Positions 8,201 to 15,789 of a stretch of 33,993 bases of DNA are shown here, one piece after another. Source of the DNA: Holosporales bacterium (GTDB lineage: Bacteria; Pseudomonadota; Alphaproteobacteria; Caedimonadales; UBA9215). The stretch lies in assembly GCA_003503995.1 (NCBI GenBank), contig DOCA01000189.1:1-33993 (forward strand). Reading direction: 5' to 3'. Under the pieces are notes generated by a model. That model ran no database searches, was not told the DNA's origin, and was given only the letters and a program-made list of their open reading frames with translations. Within the stretch, counting starts at the first letter, position 1. Every line of letters begins with the position of its first letter. Position numbers and translations under genes: made by a program.

Positions 8201-10550
8201 CCGCGGACAAGCTTTGGGCCCCCAACAGGGACTATATAAGCCAGAAGGCAACTCAAAGGTCAAGGGTGTTGAGGCTGGGGGAAAGAAAACGTCTTCCAAC
8301 GAAAACCCCCAACCCTCTAAAGAAACTATCATAAGAACGGAAAAGGGTGGCAATAAAAATGTAGATGCTCCCTCAGATGGATTCCTTAAAAAAGGAGAGG
8401 GGGCTACTCCCTTATCTTCCTCTAAGACGAAGGCGGATGTTTCATCAAATCATGATAGACAAAAGGATAGGCAGGTCGTTGAGGGTTCTGTTGTTGCCGA
8501 GGTCTCAAACGATCTTCTTCATAAGAAGTCTGAAGTTATTAACGCCTCACCTAAGACCGATGCATTAGAGAAACCTATTGCTGCACCAGAGACTGTTCCT
8601 TCAAAACTTGCAAAAAAAGAGCCTCAGTTGAAGGATATAAATAAGGTCGTTTTGAAATCGTCTTCTAAGTCAGTTACAGAAGCGGTGATTAATAAAGCGA
8701 AGGGGGCTAATAAAACACCTCTTTCAAAGCATGATTTTAAAAAGTTTGTCAAAAATGTTGAAGGTTCTATTCGTATAGAAGATCTAGCTAAGGACCTTCT
8801 TGGGTCAGGTAACATCAATTCATCTTTATCCAACAGCTCCAAGTTGCGTTTTGGCCGTAAGGGAAGTTTGAGTATTAATTTAACGGGTCTTCATGCCGGT
8901 TCTTGGAAAAATTGGGAAAGCAATGAGAGGGGCAGTATTTTGTCCTTAGTTCAAGCTGAGAAGGGATTAGATTTTAACGGGGCCTTATCTTACGTAAGAG
9001 ATTATTGCCGAGGCAGTGCGTCCAATGAGATTGACTCATTCCTCAAAGGAGAGAAGGGGAGTGAAGTTTCACCAGCGGAACGCCAAGCAGAAAGAGAAGC
9101 GTCTAAGCTAGAGCAACAACAAAGAGAAAAAGAAGCTCTTTCTCTTAAGGAAGCCAAGCTATCAGATATAAGCGCACTTATAGAGAAGACCCGTCAAATT
9201 ACTGGAACGCCCGCAGAGACCTACCTCAGGAAAGAAAGAGGTATTCAAGGGGAGCTGTCTGATTCTTTAAGATACCTTCCTGCTTGGACGACATTTACTT
9301 ATAGCGGTCATGATGGCAACACGTCATTTGGTGGGGCGTTGGTTTCGGTGGCTAAAGACTTAGGTGGGAAAACAACCGCTGTTCAGTTAACGTATCTCAC
9401 AGCAGAGGGTGAGCGCTCCAAGGATAAAGCTGGCGAGAAATATGGGAAGAAGAGTTTTGGTGTTGTTAAAGGGTCCTTTGTTGAGCTTCAAAAAGGTGAT
9501 GCGAATAGTCCCATTGTTTTAGCGGAAGGTGTGGAAACAGCTTTATCTGTAAAAGAGGCAGGGATTAAGGGAAGTATTTACTGTTCCCTTGGCACCTCAA
9601 ATATGGAGAACCTTGAGGTAAAAGACCGTGATGTTATAATCGCAGGTGACTGGGATGGCAGTACGGATAAACCCTCTTGGCTCTCAACTGAAAAGGCGAA
9701 AGTCTCTTTGGAAGAAAAGGGAAACAGGGTTCAAATTATCCTTCCTGTTGAGACTAAAGAAAACTCAAATAAGAAATTGGATTTTAACGATTTATTAACC
9801 AGTGACGGGGTAAAATCCCTACAGTCGCTTTTGCAGGGACAAGTACCTGGGTTAATCACATCATCGTTATTGCCCAGGGAAAACCAAAGCGAGCACAATC
9901 ATGAAAAAATCAATGATATCTCCTCAAACAAAACAACAACTGATCTCTCTAAGTCTGGGAGTCCAACAGAACACGTCAAGACGCAAGAAAAGCCCTTGGA
10001 GCAGAGTGCTGAGATTTCTGATGGGGAGAAATTAAAGGCAAACATTAAAGACTACCTCACCCAAGAGCTATGCCTTGAAAAGAATAAACATTTCAATAAA
10101 GAAAATATTTTTAAACATGTTGAGTCTGATCCCTTAGGTTATCTTAAATGGTGGCAAGATAAACGGGACGGTGCCCCCTTTGATCCTCAAGTCCCCTTAG
10201 CGGAACAACAGAATGTTTCTAATAATGCCCATGGGAATATTTCAGGTGGTATTCCTGAAAGAAGCCTTAATGCTCTGAGTTCTACAGATGATTTTGTGAA
10301 GGATTTAAAGTCCCTTGATGACGTTATTAGGGTTTTGTCTGAGAGTGATCGTTCTCCTGAAAAATTGGACCGTTACTCGAAAGAGCTCGAAAGTAAGCTG
10401 TTAGATATCAATGATAAAGGGGTTGTGATGGATGATCTAAAAGAAAGATACCCAGAGGTAGCAGATCGCGCCATTCAATTAAAACAAGAACGCCAGCAAA
10501 TTCAACATCAAGAACAATCGGTTGCTCAAAGGCATGGTCTTGAGAGATAG
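5268..10550 (+). CDS. traA: TraA: relaxase-helicase-primase fusion for conjugation
   Basis: A 1760-aa Ti-type TraA (MobQ class). Residues 1-260 form the MobA/MobL relaxase: DALAYRAG near the start, and the metal-binding NPHCH motif (H146, H148) in HFDVNEETGETNPHCHV. Residues 375-870 are a RecD/TraI-like superfamily 1 helicase, with Walker A GYAGAGKTT (397-405), LDEAGMV (466-472), GDRGQLSPVE (495-504), VTIHKNQGATVD (824-835) and YVALTRHAKN (851-860). A low-complexity linker follows (about 960-1150). The C-terminal part is primase-like: a CHC2-type region without obvious zinc cysteines (about 1160-1245), then a Toprim domain with VLAEGVETALS (1417-1427) and IIAGDWDG (1457-1464). It would nick oriT, unwind the strand and perhaps prime synthesis in the recipient. 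The ATG at 5268 has AAGG 7 nt upstream. Confidence 0.93.
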   Translation: MYSMHIGIISRSKGSTVDALAYRAGVKLECPLTGEIFNRESKEVEDVILSLPKESPDWAVDLKDLIKEDRTKGVQEFCNIVESAENRKDSQVYREFRISIPREFTKEQGKEFINDFVQDQVCGLGITALKNFHFDVNEETGETNPHCHVVALTRGLTETGLGLKERDWNKKQVHEQWRSQLAAYGNYHLLKNGFEANWDHRSYKDRGINFEPQPKLGSKIIKMESQAGQDPKDIHSKPVTERGREYQEVKLRNLYTLINRPEEALDSVSKQQVTFMWGDVAKVIARYVDDQALFERLSLKIQNSPELVCLKKEGSFTESIFTTRTRLAEEKKFVDTINVLKGNKNHGVNPSLVESSIEKANIQLRESKNDPKASLSDDQVNAIKHMSLSNQLSFVEGYAGAGKTTVMKVMKEIWETSGYQVFGLAPTGKAAENLADCGISSDTVHGFLKSFEHGRSQYDSKTIIVLDEAGMVDHQRFHGLIQAVEKLGIKLVASGDRGQLSPVEAGVPFRLAVAEAGKADLTTVLRQKVPWQKEATVLFGQGRAEEALKAYLDKGHIHFCDEKKPRDVVEQYNLSRRIAGNMGHEIQRDIKIAKERGEHLTFSSHTDYGLFLEWKNTRDACVKDLYGNIETYRDQMRNLGVDGIDFAKKVMKCRLASFGDAYALAKDLKIDWRDKAKHSCDPRFETKQRLIADWFQSTKAHPSDSQAMMAFSNKDVQELNGMARDLKRGAGELGKEEYIYTIERNAGEELGRPQTVREERRFSVGDQIVFTKIDKGLGVNNGTLGRVTELSKSNIKVAIEKDGVSQEISFSPNLYKRFDNGWAVTIHKNQGATVDLAFVLASFEQYKNLAYVALTRHAKNVQVYASRFEFWRDEKLPERLGHAQDKLSSLDYVSSDRALELLQSDEKMLGSSLKKVGQRLEAVGYVGQRAWSTVCDKFLGRPVESNLVRIDRDIENLKSEADRAAEKFNPTPERGVGDRGQALGPQQGLYKPEGNSKVKGVEAGGKKTSSNENPQPSKETIIRTEKGGNKNVDAPSDGFLKKGEGATPLSSSKTKADVSSNHDRQKDRQVVEGSVVAEVSNDLLHKKSEVINASPKTDALEKPIAAPETVPSKLAKKEPQLKDINKVVLKSSSKSVTEAVINKAKGANKTPLSKHDFKKFVKNVEGSIRIEDLAKDLLGSGNINSSLSNSSKLRFGRKGSLSINLTGLHAGSWKNWESNERGSILSLVQAEKGLDFNGALSYVRDYCRGSASNEIDSFLKGEKGSEVSPAERQAEREASKLEQQQREKEALSLKEAKLSDISALIEKTRQITGTPAETYLRKERGIQGELSDSLRYLPAWTTFTYSGHDGNTSFGGALVSVAKDLGGKTTAVQLTYLTAEGERSKDKAGEKYGKKSFGVVKGSFVELQKGDANSPIVLAEGVETALSVKEAGIKGSIYCSLGTSNMENLEVKDRDVIIAGDWDGSTDKPSWLSTEKAKVSLEEKGNRVQIILPVETKENSNKKLDFNDLLTSDGVKSLQSLLQGQVPGLITSSLLPRENQSEHNHEKINDISSNKTTTDLSKSGSPTEHVKTQEKPLEQSAEISDGEKLKANIKDYLTQELCLEKNKHFNKENIFKHVESDPLGYLKWWQDKRDGAPFDPQVPLAEQQNVSNNAHGNISGGIPERSLNALSSTDDFVKDLKSLDDVIRVLSESDRSPEKLDRYSKELESKLLDINDKGVVMDDLKERYPEVADRAIQLKQERQQIQHQEQSVAQRHGLER

Positions 10551-10598
10551 GCTATATTTCAGATGTGAATTATTATTAAAGGCTAGGGAGATAAAATA

Positions 10599-11843
10599 TT
10601 GAGAAAAAAACTAACACAAGAAGCCCCTCACCTTGTTGAAGAATGGATGTCTGAGAAAAACGACAGGCCAATTGAAGAAATAACGGCGGGTTCAAAATAC
10701 GAAGCATGGTGGAAATGTAGAGCCTGTGACAATAAATGGAAAGCACGAGTGTCCATTCGTTCGAGAGGATCTGGATGCCCGCAGTGTTCTGGTCGACAGA
10801 ACATTTCTCTACTGGAAAACTCCCCCCATTTAGCTAAGGAATGGGTGCTTGAAAAGAATACTAGGCCTATTGAAGAAATTAGCACAGGGTCACAATACAA
10901 GGCATGGTGGCAATGTAGAACCTGTGACAACCAATGGGAGGTAAGAGTTTCCCATAGAGTGAAAGGATCTGGTTGTCCCAAATGTGCAGGAAAGCATAGA
11001 ATATCTCTTATAGAAGAAGCACCTCATCTTGTTGAGGAATGGATGTCTGAAAAGAATGTTAGGCCCATTGAGGAGATTACTTCTGGTTCAGGCTATAAAG
11101 CGTGGTGGCAATGTAGAGCCTGTGACAACCAATGGGAAGCTACAGTCGGCAATAGAGTAAAAGGTAATGGATGTTTGCCTTGTTCACAATTAATTAGAAA
11201 GAATCGGCCATATATTGTTGATAAATATAAAAACCTAATTGAGGAATGGGTGTCTGAAAAGAATAGTAGACCCATTGAGGAAATCACGGCAGGGTCAAAC
11301 TACAGGGCGTGGTGGAAATGTAGGGCCTGTGACCAACAATGGGAATCAAGAGTATATGAGAGAACAAAGGGTAGTGGATGCCCGAGATGTGCTGGACGGC
11401 ACGATATCCCTCTTTTAGAACAATCGCCACACTTGGAAAAAGAGTGGATTCCAGAAAAGAATGACAGAAAAATAAATGAAATAACGGCAGGGTCAAACTA
11501 CAAAGCGTGGTGGCAATGTAAGACCTGTGACAACCAATGGCAAGCAGTGGTTGCCCAAAGAGAAAAAGGCACGGACTGCCCTCATTGTGCTGGAAGAACA
11601 GGAATATTTCTTATAGTAAATGAAACTCTCTTGGCTAAAGAATGGATCTCAGAAAAGAACGACAAGCCGCTTGATGAAATAATGTCAGGGTCAAACTACA
11701 AAGCGTGGTGGCAATGTAAGACCTGTGACAACCAATGGCAAGCGATAGTTCAAAGCAGAGTAAAGGGGACAGGTTGTCCTAAATGTAGGCTAGAAAAAAA
11801 GAAAATAGCTCAACCTAAATTTCCAAGCAACATAATAGAATGA
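10599..11843 (+). CDS. Six-fold zinc-ribbon repeat protein
   Basis: A 414-aa protein built from six copies of a roughly 66-residue unit. Each has EW..EKN.R.I.EI..GS.Y.AWW.C..C...W...V..R..G..CP.C: four cysteines as two CxxC pairs per unit (first pairs near 40/43, 106/109, 172/175, 241/244, 307/310, 373/376). Unit 3 has a short insertion after its CLPC pair. This is the treble-clef/probable zinc-ribbon repeat found in DUF4379-type proteins, whose function is not established; DNA or RNA binding is a guess. No nuclease domain is fused. The start is a TTG at 10599 with GGGAG 8 nt upstream. It lies 48 bp after traA on the same strand. Units 5 and 6 share 58 identical bases. Confidence 0.75.
   Translation: MRKKLTQEAPHLVEEWMSEKNDRPIEEITAGSKYEAWWKCRACDNKWKARVSIRSRGSGCPQCSGRQNISLLENSPHLAKEWVLEKNTRPIEEISTGSQYKAWWQCRTCDNQWEVRVSHRVKGSGCPKCAGKHRISLIEEAPHLVEEWMSEKNVRPIEEITSGSGYKAWWQCRACDNQWEATVGNRVKGNGCLPCSQLIRKNRPYIVDKYKNLIEEWVSEKNSRPIEEITAGSNYRAWWKCRACDQQWESRVYERTKGSGCPRCAGRHDIPLLEQSPHLEKEWIPEKNDRKINEITAGSNYKAWWQCKTCDNQWQAVVAQREKGTDCPHCAGRTGIFLIVNETLLAKEWISEKNDKPLDEIMSGSNYKAWWQCKTCDNQWQAIVQSRVKGTGCPKCRLEKKKIAQPKFPSNIIE
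11488..11743 (+). repeat. Exact 58-bp repeat within the zinc-ribbon gene
   Basis: Bases 11488-11545 and 11686-11743 are identical over 58 bp, 198 bp apart, exactly one 66-codon unit. The other units differ from these at several bases. The last two units therefore arose by recent duplication or were made identical by gene conversion. Confidence 0.85.
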
Positions 11844-11878
11844 TTAGGGTATACCCAAAGAGAACTATCTAAATAGGT

Positions 11879-11942
11879 GGTACAGTTAGTTGTTATATAA
11901 TTCATACTGTACCGCTAAACGGAAACCATGTATACTGTACCG
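11879..11942. promoter_or_regulatory. Phased ACTGTACC repeats upstream of the recombinase (res-like or operator)
   Basis: GGTACAGT (11879-11886) is inverted relative to ACTGTACCG (11906-11914) and ACTGTACCG (11934-11942). The first and second form an 8-bp inverted repeat, while the second and third are direct repeats spaced 28 bp. The last copy ends one base before the recombinase ATG at 11944. Resolvases of this family commonly bind such sites next to their own gene, both for recombination and for self-repression. Confidence 0.6.
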
Positions 11943-11943
11943 T

Positions 11944-12561
11944 ATGAGAATATATGCATATCTACGAGCAAGCACTGAACAACAAAACGCAAATCGTGCG
12001 AAATCATCTCTTGAGAAATTTGTTAAAGATTTGAATCAAACCATCAGTGCTTGGTTTGTTGAAAACGAAAGTGGGACGAAGCTCAAGAGACCAGAACTAT
12101 TCCGCCTTTTAGAGGTCGCTCAACATGGCGACGTTTTATTAGTCGAACAAGTTGACCGCATTAGTCGCCTTAAAACAGATGATTGGGAAATCCTCAAGAC
12201 GCTCATCATGAAGAAGGGCATACGAATTGTGGCCTTGGATCTGCCAACATCTCATCAATTCATAAATAAAAACACCGATGAATTTACACAACGCATGCTA
12301 GAGGCTATCAACGCCATGCTTCTTGATATGTTAGCTGCTGTTTCTCGTAAAGATTACGAGGACAGAAAGCGCAGACAGCTAGAAGGAATCAAAATAGCTA
12401 AAAAAAGTGGGAAGTATAAAGGCCGTCCAGTTAACCAGAAGCTCCATGAGAATATTTCTGCACTCTTGCAAGCTGGAAAGAGTTATGGGTCAATCGTAGA
12501 TCTGTTAGGGTGTTCGAGATCAACAATTTCTAAGATTAGAAAGCTACAAATGGTTGGATAA
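11944..12561 (+). CDS. Small serine recombinase (resolvase/invertase family)
   Basis: A 205-aa serine recombinase. The N terminus MRIYAYLRAST holds the catalytic Ser10 in the usual YxRxST setting, ESGTKLKRPELFRLL (42-56) and the VDRISR motif (70-75) follow, and the C terminus has a GRP-linked helix-turn-helix (GKSYGSIVDLLGCSRSTISK, 178-197). These enzymes cut both strands and rejoin them through a serine-DNA link at res or inversion sites. The frame could extend upstream to a TTG at 11890 with AGGTGG before it, but MRIYAY is the standard start and the extra 18 residues read poorly. No ribosome binding site precedes the ATG. Phased repeats lie immediately upstream. It is followed after 11 nt by the HEPN-like gene. 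Confidence 0.9.
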   Translation: MRIYAYLRASTEQQNANRAKSSLEKFVKDLNQTISAWFVENESGTKLKRPELFRLLEVAQHGDVLLVEQVDRISRLKTDDWEILKTLIMKKGIRIVALDLPTSHQFINKNTDEFTQRMLEAINAMLLDMLAAVSRKDYEDRKRRQLEGIKIAKKSGKYKGRPVNQKLHENISALLQAGKSYGSIVDLLGCSRSTISKIRKLQMVG

Positions 12562-12572
12562 GAGAGAAGCTA

Positions 12573-13214
12573 TTGAAAAATAAAAGAAAATTATACCTAA
12601 AACAGCTAAACAGCCTTCATGAAATATACTTGGGTCTTAAAACACTACATAGTTGCACGACACCTCCTGAGGGATATATGTACAATGATCAGTACCTCTC
12701 CTTCGCCCATTTAGAAACTACAAAGCTTCTTTTGGGAAGGGTTTGGATTCTTTTGGCCGATGAATATGGGGGGAACGACCGAAATAGGCATAATCCAATC
12801 AGTTTTAAAGTATTACTCAAAAAGATTATTGATGACGGAAATATTTCTGCTAAGGAGTGGAGAGGAAAAGAGCTTGTGAGCAAGGAAGATTTAAGGGAAC
12901 TTCTTAAAAAAATAGAGCTCCTTAATCAGGAAAAAACAGACGAAGGGGAGTTAAAATATAATTACTTTAGAAATAAAATGTATGCTCATATTGATTTGAA
13001 CGATGATGGAACGCTAAAAAAAATAAATCAACTGAGTATATCTCAAGGAGATTTTACTACATTGTTCACATTATCAGAAAAAGCTTATGATAAGCTTTTT
13101 CTTTATCTTGATTGCGCTAGCAGTGACCATATGGAGGGTTACATGAATACTCTTAAAGAGAGTATTTGGAATTCTTTTGAAAATGCAGGCCTCATAGAAA
13201 AAAAGACTAGGTAG
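12573..13214 (+). CDS. HEPN-like protein, possible AbiU2-type ribonuclease
   Basis: A 213-aa, mostly helical protein that begins with TTG at 12573 (GAGAG just upstream), 11 nt after the recombinase stop and so probably cotranscribed. The helix containing YFRNKMYAHID carries R133 and H139, an R-x5-H motif with Asn after the Arg, as in HEPN ribonucleases. The wording around it (RNK.YAHID) resembles the AbiU2-type HEPN domain known from abortive infection proteins. An earlier helix (FAHLETTKLLLGRVWILLADEYGG) fits the usual HEPN four-helix plan. No antitoxin partner of the MNT type is seen beside it. HEPN fold is probable; toxin or defence role is inference. Confidence 0.5.
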   Translation: MKNKRKLYLKQLNSLHEIYLGLKTLHSCTTPPEGYMYNDQYLSFAHLETTKLLLGRVWILLADEYGGNDRNRHNPISFKVLLKKIIDDGNISAKEWRGKELVSKEDLRELLKKIELLNQEKTDEGELKYNYFRNKMYAHIDLNDDGTLKKINQLSISQGDFTTLFTLSEKAYDKLFLYLDCASSDHMEGYMNTLKESIWNSFENAGLIEKKTR

Positions 13215-13292
13215 AAGCTATGCCTATTTTTACCAATATGGGGTTCGTGCTAGAAGGCCTTATAGACATAAAACATTTGAAGTGAGTAGAAA

Positions 13293-13943
13293 ATGGATGA
13301 ATCATTAAAGGAAAAAGTAAGGAGAGCTAGATCAAGTGGATTTGACCTTCCTAAGGAAATTACCTCTGCGAAAGAAATTCTGCCAGATGGAAATATGGCC
13401 TATGTATTTAGCCATGATTCGCTTGGGCAATTAGGAAGATTAATTATCTTGCCACACCCCAGTGGCCAATCACAAATTAACTATGAGGTATCAGGATCGC
13501 CAGATGATCCTCTCACACAAAAGAGAACGGAGATTATCACGCCGATCTTTAAGAAAATCATCGATCAAATGGATGCGATTCTTGGCACGAGTGATCAACC
13601 CGTACAATCGGGACCTACAAGCAAAAAAACAAATAAGATTAAAAGTATGATCTTTCCTTGTGATGATTGCAATGCACCAGTAGCTATGTTGCTTTATGCA
13701 GAATCAAATACCAACGCTGCAATAGAAGATGTTGCTCGATTGATGTTTGATAACCTTGATAAGGTTGACGTGCCAGCCTGGATTATGGGACCAGAAGAAA
13801 AAATAGTCGAAGAAGGCCGCGAAGGAATTCAATCATTGTCTTTGAAAGTGTGGCCTATACGAGAAGAAATTAAAACAGTTACCTCTTTTGAAATGCACCC
13901 TGTTTTCTTGGATTTGATGCAGAACCATTGCAAACAAAAATAA
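13293..13943 (+). CDS. Hypothetical protein with CxxC motif, 216 aa
   Basis: I do not recognise this protein. The N-terminal half (about 1-95) mixes polar helices and strands, including the hydrophobic stretch LGRLIILPHPSG. A lysine-rich linker (SKKTNKIK, near 109-116) leads into a second domain starting MIFPCDDCNAPVAMLLYAE, with a CxxC pair that may bind metal, and WPIREEI near the end. There is no signal peptide or membrane segment. It stands alone between the HEPN-like gene (78 bp upstream) and the HigBA pair. The start at 13293 has a weak purine-rich region upstream (GAGTAGAAA). The frame is long and well formed, so the gene is likely real. Confidence 0.6.
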   Translation: MDESLKEKVRRARSSGFDLPKEITSAKEILPDGNMAYVFSHDSLGQLGRLIILPHPSGQSQINYEVSGSPDDPLTQKRTEIITPIFKKIIDQMDAILGTSDQPVQSGPTSKKTNKIKSMIFPCDDCNAPVAMLLYAESNTNAAIEDVARLMFDNLDKVDVPAWIMGPEEKIVEEGREGIQSLSLKVWPIREEIKTVTSFEMHPVFLDLMQNHCKQK

Positions 13944-13971
13944 CTAGCAGAATGGTCTTTAGAAAATGATA

Positions 13972-14000
13972 TTGACACCTATAACGTTATGTGTAATAAT
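13972..14000 (+). promoter_or_regulatory. higBA promoter with internal palindrome
   Basis: TTGACA (13972-13977) and AATAAT (13995-14000) are separated by 17 bp, a near-ideal sigma-70 promoter ending 5 bp before the higB ATG. The spacer holds the perfect palindrome ATAACGTTAT (13981-13990), well placed as the operator for self-repression by HigA. Confidence 0.65.
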
Positions 14001-14005
14001 TAAGT

Positions 14006-14287
14006 ATGATTAAGTCTTTTTCGTGCAAAAAAACAAAAAAAATATGGGAAGGACTTAAAGTTAAAAGCCTGTCTATAGAACTGCAAAATCATGCAAGGCG
14101 AAAGCTGCGTATGTTAAACAACGCTAGGATTATAGATGATTTGAAAATCCCCCCAGGGAATAAACTTGAAGCCTTAACTGGTGACCGAAAAGGCCAGTTT
14201 AGTATTCGGGTTAACCAGCAATGGCGCATTTGTTTTATATGGGAAAATGGTGATGCCCTCAATGTGCACATTATTGATTACCACTAA
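14006..14287 (+). CDS. higB: HigB-type toxin, RelE/ParE superfamily
   Basis: A 93-aa protein of the HigB (plasmid maintenance killer) family. The family features are visible: MIKSFSCKKTKKIWEG at the start, the helix LQNHARRKLRMLNNA, then IPPGNKLEALTGDRKGQFSIRV and the terminal strands QWRICFIWENG and VHIIDYH. HigB toxins cut mRNA in translating ribosomes; the basic and aromatic residues needed (R72 in QWRICF, the C-terminal DYH) are present, so the toxin looks intact. It is followed after 14 nt by higA, the toxin-first order typical of higBA. A promoter with a palindromic operator lies just upstream. The very short leader (about 5-10 nt) may limit translation of the toxin. Confidence 0.92.
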   Translation: MIKSFSCKKTKKIWEGLKVKSLSIELQNHARRKLRMLNNARIIDDLKIPPGNKLEALTGDRKGQFSIRVNQQWRICFIWENGDALNVHIIDYH

Positions 14288-14301
14288 GGAAGGAGAAAAC
14301 T

Positions 14302-14595
14302 ATGCCTTATTTAAAAAATATACATCCCGGCGAGGTTCTTCAAGAAGAGTTCCTTTTGCCCATGGGCCTATCTCAAACGAGGGCGGCAAAAGATATGGGC
14401 GTTTCACCGAGAAGAATTAATGAAATTGTCTTAGGCAAGCGTTCTATCACAGCAGACACTGCCATGAGGCTTTCATTATACTTTGGAACCTCTGAGCTAT
14501 TTTGGATGGGACTTCAAGGTGATTATGACTTAGACGAAGTCAAACGCCAAAAAGGGGACGAAATAAAGGCCAGTGTGGTTTCATTACCACACTAA
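14302..14595 (+). CDS. higA: HigA antitoxin, XRE family
   Basis: A 97-aa antitoxin with the HigA/VapI signature IHPGEVLQEEFLLPMGLSQTRAAKDMGVSPRRINEI, seen as the leading IHPGEVLQEEFL segment and the helix-turn-helix LSQTRAAKDMGVSPRRINEI, followed by GKRSITADTAMRLSLYFGTS. It would bind and neutralise HigB and repress the shared promoter. The start at 14302 has GGAGAAAAC just upstream. A hairpin overlaps its stop codon. Together with higB it would stabilise the element by killing cells that lose it. Confidence 0.93.
   Translation: MPYLKNIHPGEVLQEEFLLPMGLSQTRAAKDMGVSPRRINEIVLGKRSITADTAMRLSLYFGTSELFWMGLQGDYDLDEVKRQKGDEIKASVVSLPH
14572..14593 (+). terminator. Hairpin at the higA stop, possible terminator
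   Basis: AGTGTGGT (14572-14579) and ACCACACT (14586-14593) are perfect 8-bp arms around TTCATT. The stop codon lies at the base of the 3' arm, and AATATTTT follows. The U tract is short, so termination is likely but may be incomplete. The next gene is convergent. Confidence 0.5.
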
Positions 14596-14672
14596 TATTT
14601 TCACTCATCTCCATATCTCAAATAAATCCCTATGTTGTAATGGGCACTGGGGTCAGGTTCTTATTTCCATAC

Positions 14673-15764
14673 CTATCCACTTTTCTGATCCTTGATCATT
14701 CTCAAATTATTAGCAGATTTACTTACGGCTGCATGAAGGTCCTCTTGGGATTTATATTGATTTATATTTTTCATAGCTCCCTCATATGCGCTAAAAATTA
14801 GATCCTGATTATATTGCTCTTCAACGGAAACAAATTCCTCCTTTTCGGGGTTAAGTTCATCATTAATTATATAATCTTTGAATGAAATTCGACTGCGATG
14901 AGGGCCGTTCTTGTAACACTCAGATAAAAACATGTTCCCTGAGCGAACTTTTTCTAGTTCTTCTGTTGGTAAGCAATACCCCCCAAACCTTATAGAAGCT
15001 TTCCTGCAGAACATAAGGATTGCCTTTAAGTAAAGCCTAGCTCCAATATAGTTCCAACGTTCATTGTCCCATATTTCATAGACAGTATTTTGAAAAGCGT
15101 TTCTAGGCTGATCAATTTTTAAGCCAACAGTAATATTAATATCTTCAGATTGGTCTTGAGAGTTCCGAGCGTCCTTCATTGTTTTTTTAGTTTCTTTTTG
15201 ATCTAAAAGGAAGAATATCTCTACATTATTTCCCAAAATCTTGTAATGAAAATACTGATCTATCAAATTTTCAAAATTTTTATACCAAATTTTATTGGAT
15301 GGTATAAAACTTGGGCTATTTTCAAGACCCTTCAACCAATTTTCCTCTACTGCAAACATTTCGCTAGTTTTTTTTATTATGCTTGGGCTCAGTTTGTTTA
15401 AAAGACTCACTTTATCGTTTAAGTCAGATCTATAAATTTCACCACCAAAGAAATTAGGTATGTCTATAAGAGCTATATTGTGTTTTCTGAAGACATCAAT
15501 AAACCTAAAAAAGGATGAGTCTAATTCATCATGTTTGTCGGGTAGCGAAGATTCCATTACAGCTTTTAAGGTCATTGATATGAACTCATTGAGTCCGAAA
15601 CCAAGGGATTTTGCCTGTATATCAACGAATTTTCTCACTTTCGGCTCTAACCTAATTGATGTTGTTACTTTTTGAGAGGTATGGTCACCCTCATCAGCAA
15701 GGGGGCTGAAATCTGTCTTTTTTAAAAGCACACTCAAGAGAGAGTGTATCGATAATTGCTTCAT
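14673..15764 (-). CDS. Ribbon-helix-helix fusion protein, 363 aa
   Basis: Residues 32-73 (KVTTSIRLEPKVRKFVDIQA, then LNEFISMTLKAVMESS) have the strand-helix-helix pattern of a ribbon-helix-helix DNA-binding domain. The remaining 290 residues form a domain I do not recognise. It contains WDNERWNYIGARLYLKAI and FGGYCLPTEEL and has no obvious catalytic motif. The combination suggests a DNA-binding regulator or partition-like protein with its own effector domain. The start at 15764 has AAGGA 6 nt upstream, and a perfect 11-bp inverted repeat lies 25 bp further up, a probable self-operator. It is convergent with higBA and on the same strand as the tra operon, but 185 bp beyond its last gene. Confidence 0.55.
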   Translation of the reverse strand: MKQLSIHSLLSVLLKKTDFSPLADEGDHTSQKVTTSIRLEPKVRKFVDIQAKSLGFGLNEFISMTLKAVMESSLPDKHDELDSSFFRFIDVFRKHNIALIDIPNFFGGEIYRSDLNDKVSLLNKLSPSIIKKTSEMFAVEENWLKGLENSPSFIPSNKIWYKNFENLIDQYFHYKILGNNVEIFFLLDQKETKKTMKDARNSQDQSEDINITVGLKIDQPRNAFQNTVYEIWDNERWNYIGARLYLKAILMFCRKASIRFGGYCLPTEELEKVRSGNMFLSECYKNGPHRSRISFKDYIINDELNPEKEEFVSVEEQYNQDLIFSAYEGAMKNINQYKSQEDLHAAVSKSANNLRMIKDQKSG

Positions 15765-15789
15765 ATGTTTTCCTTTATGTGAAATATAT

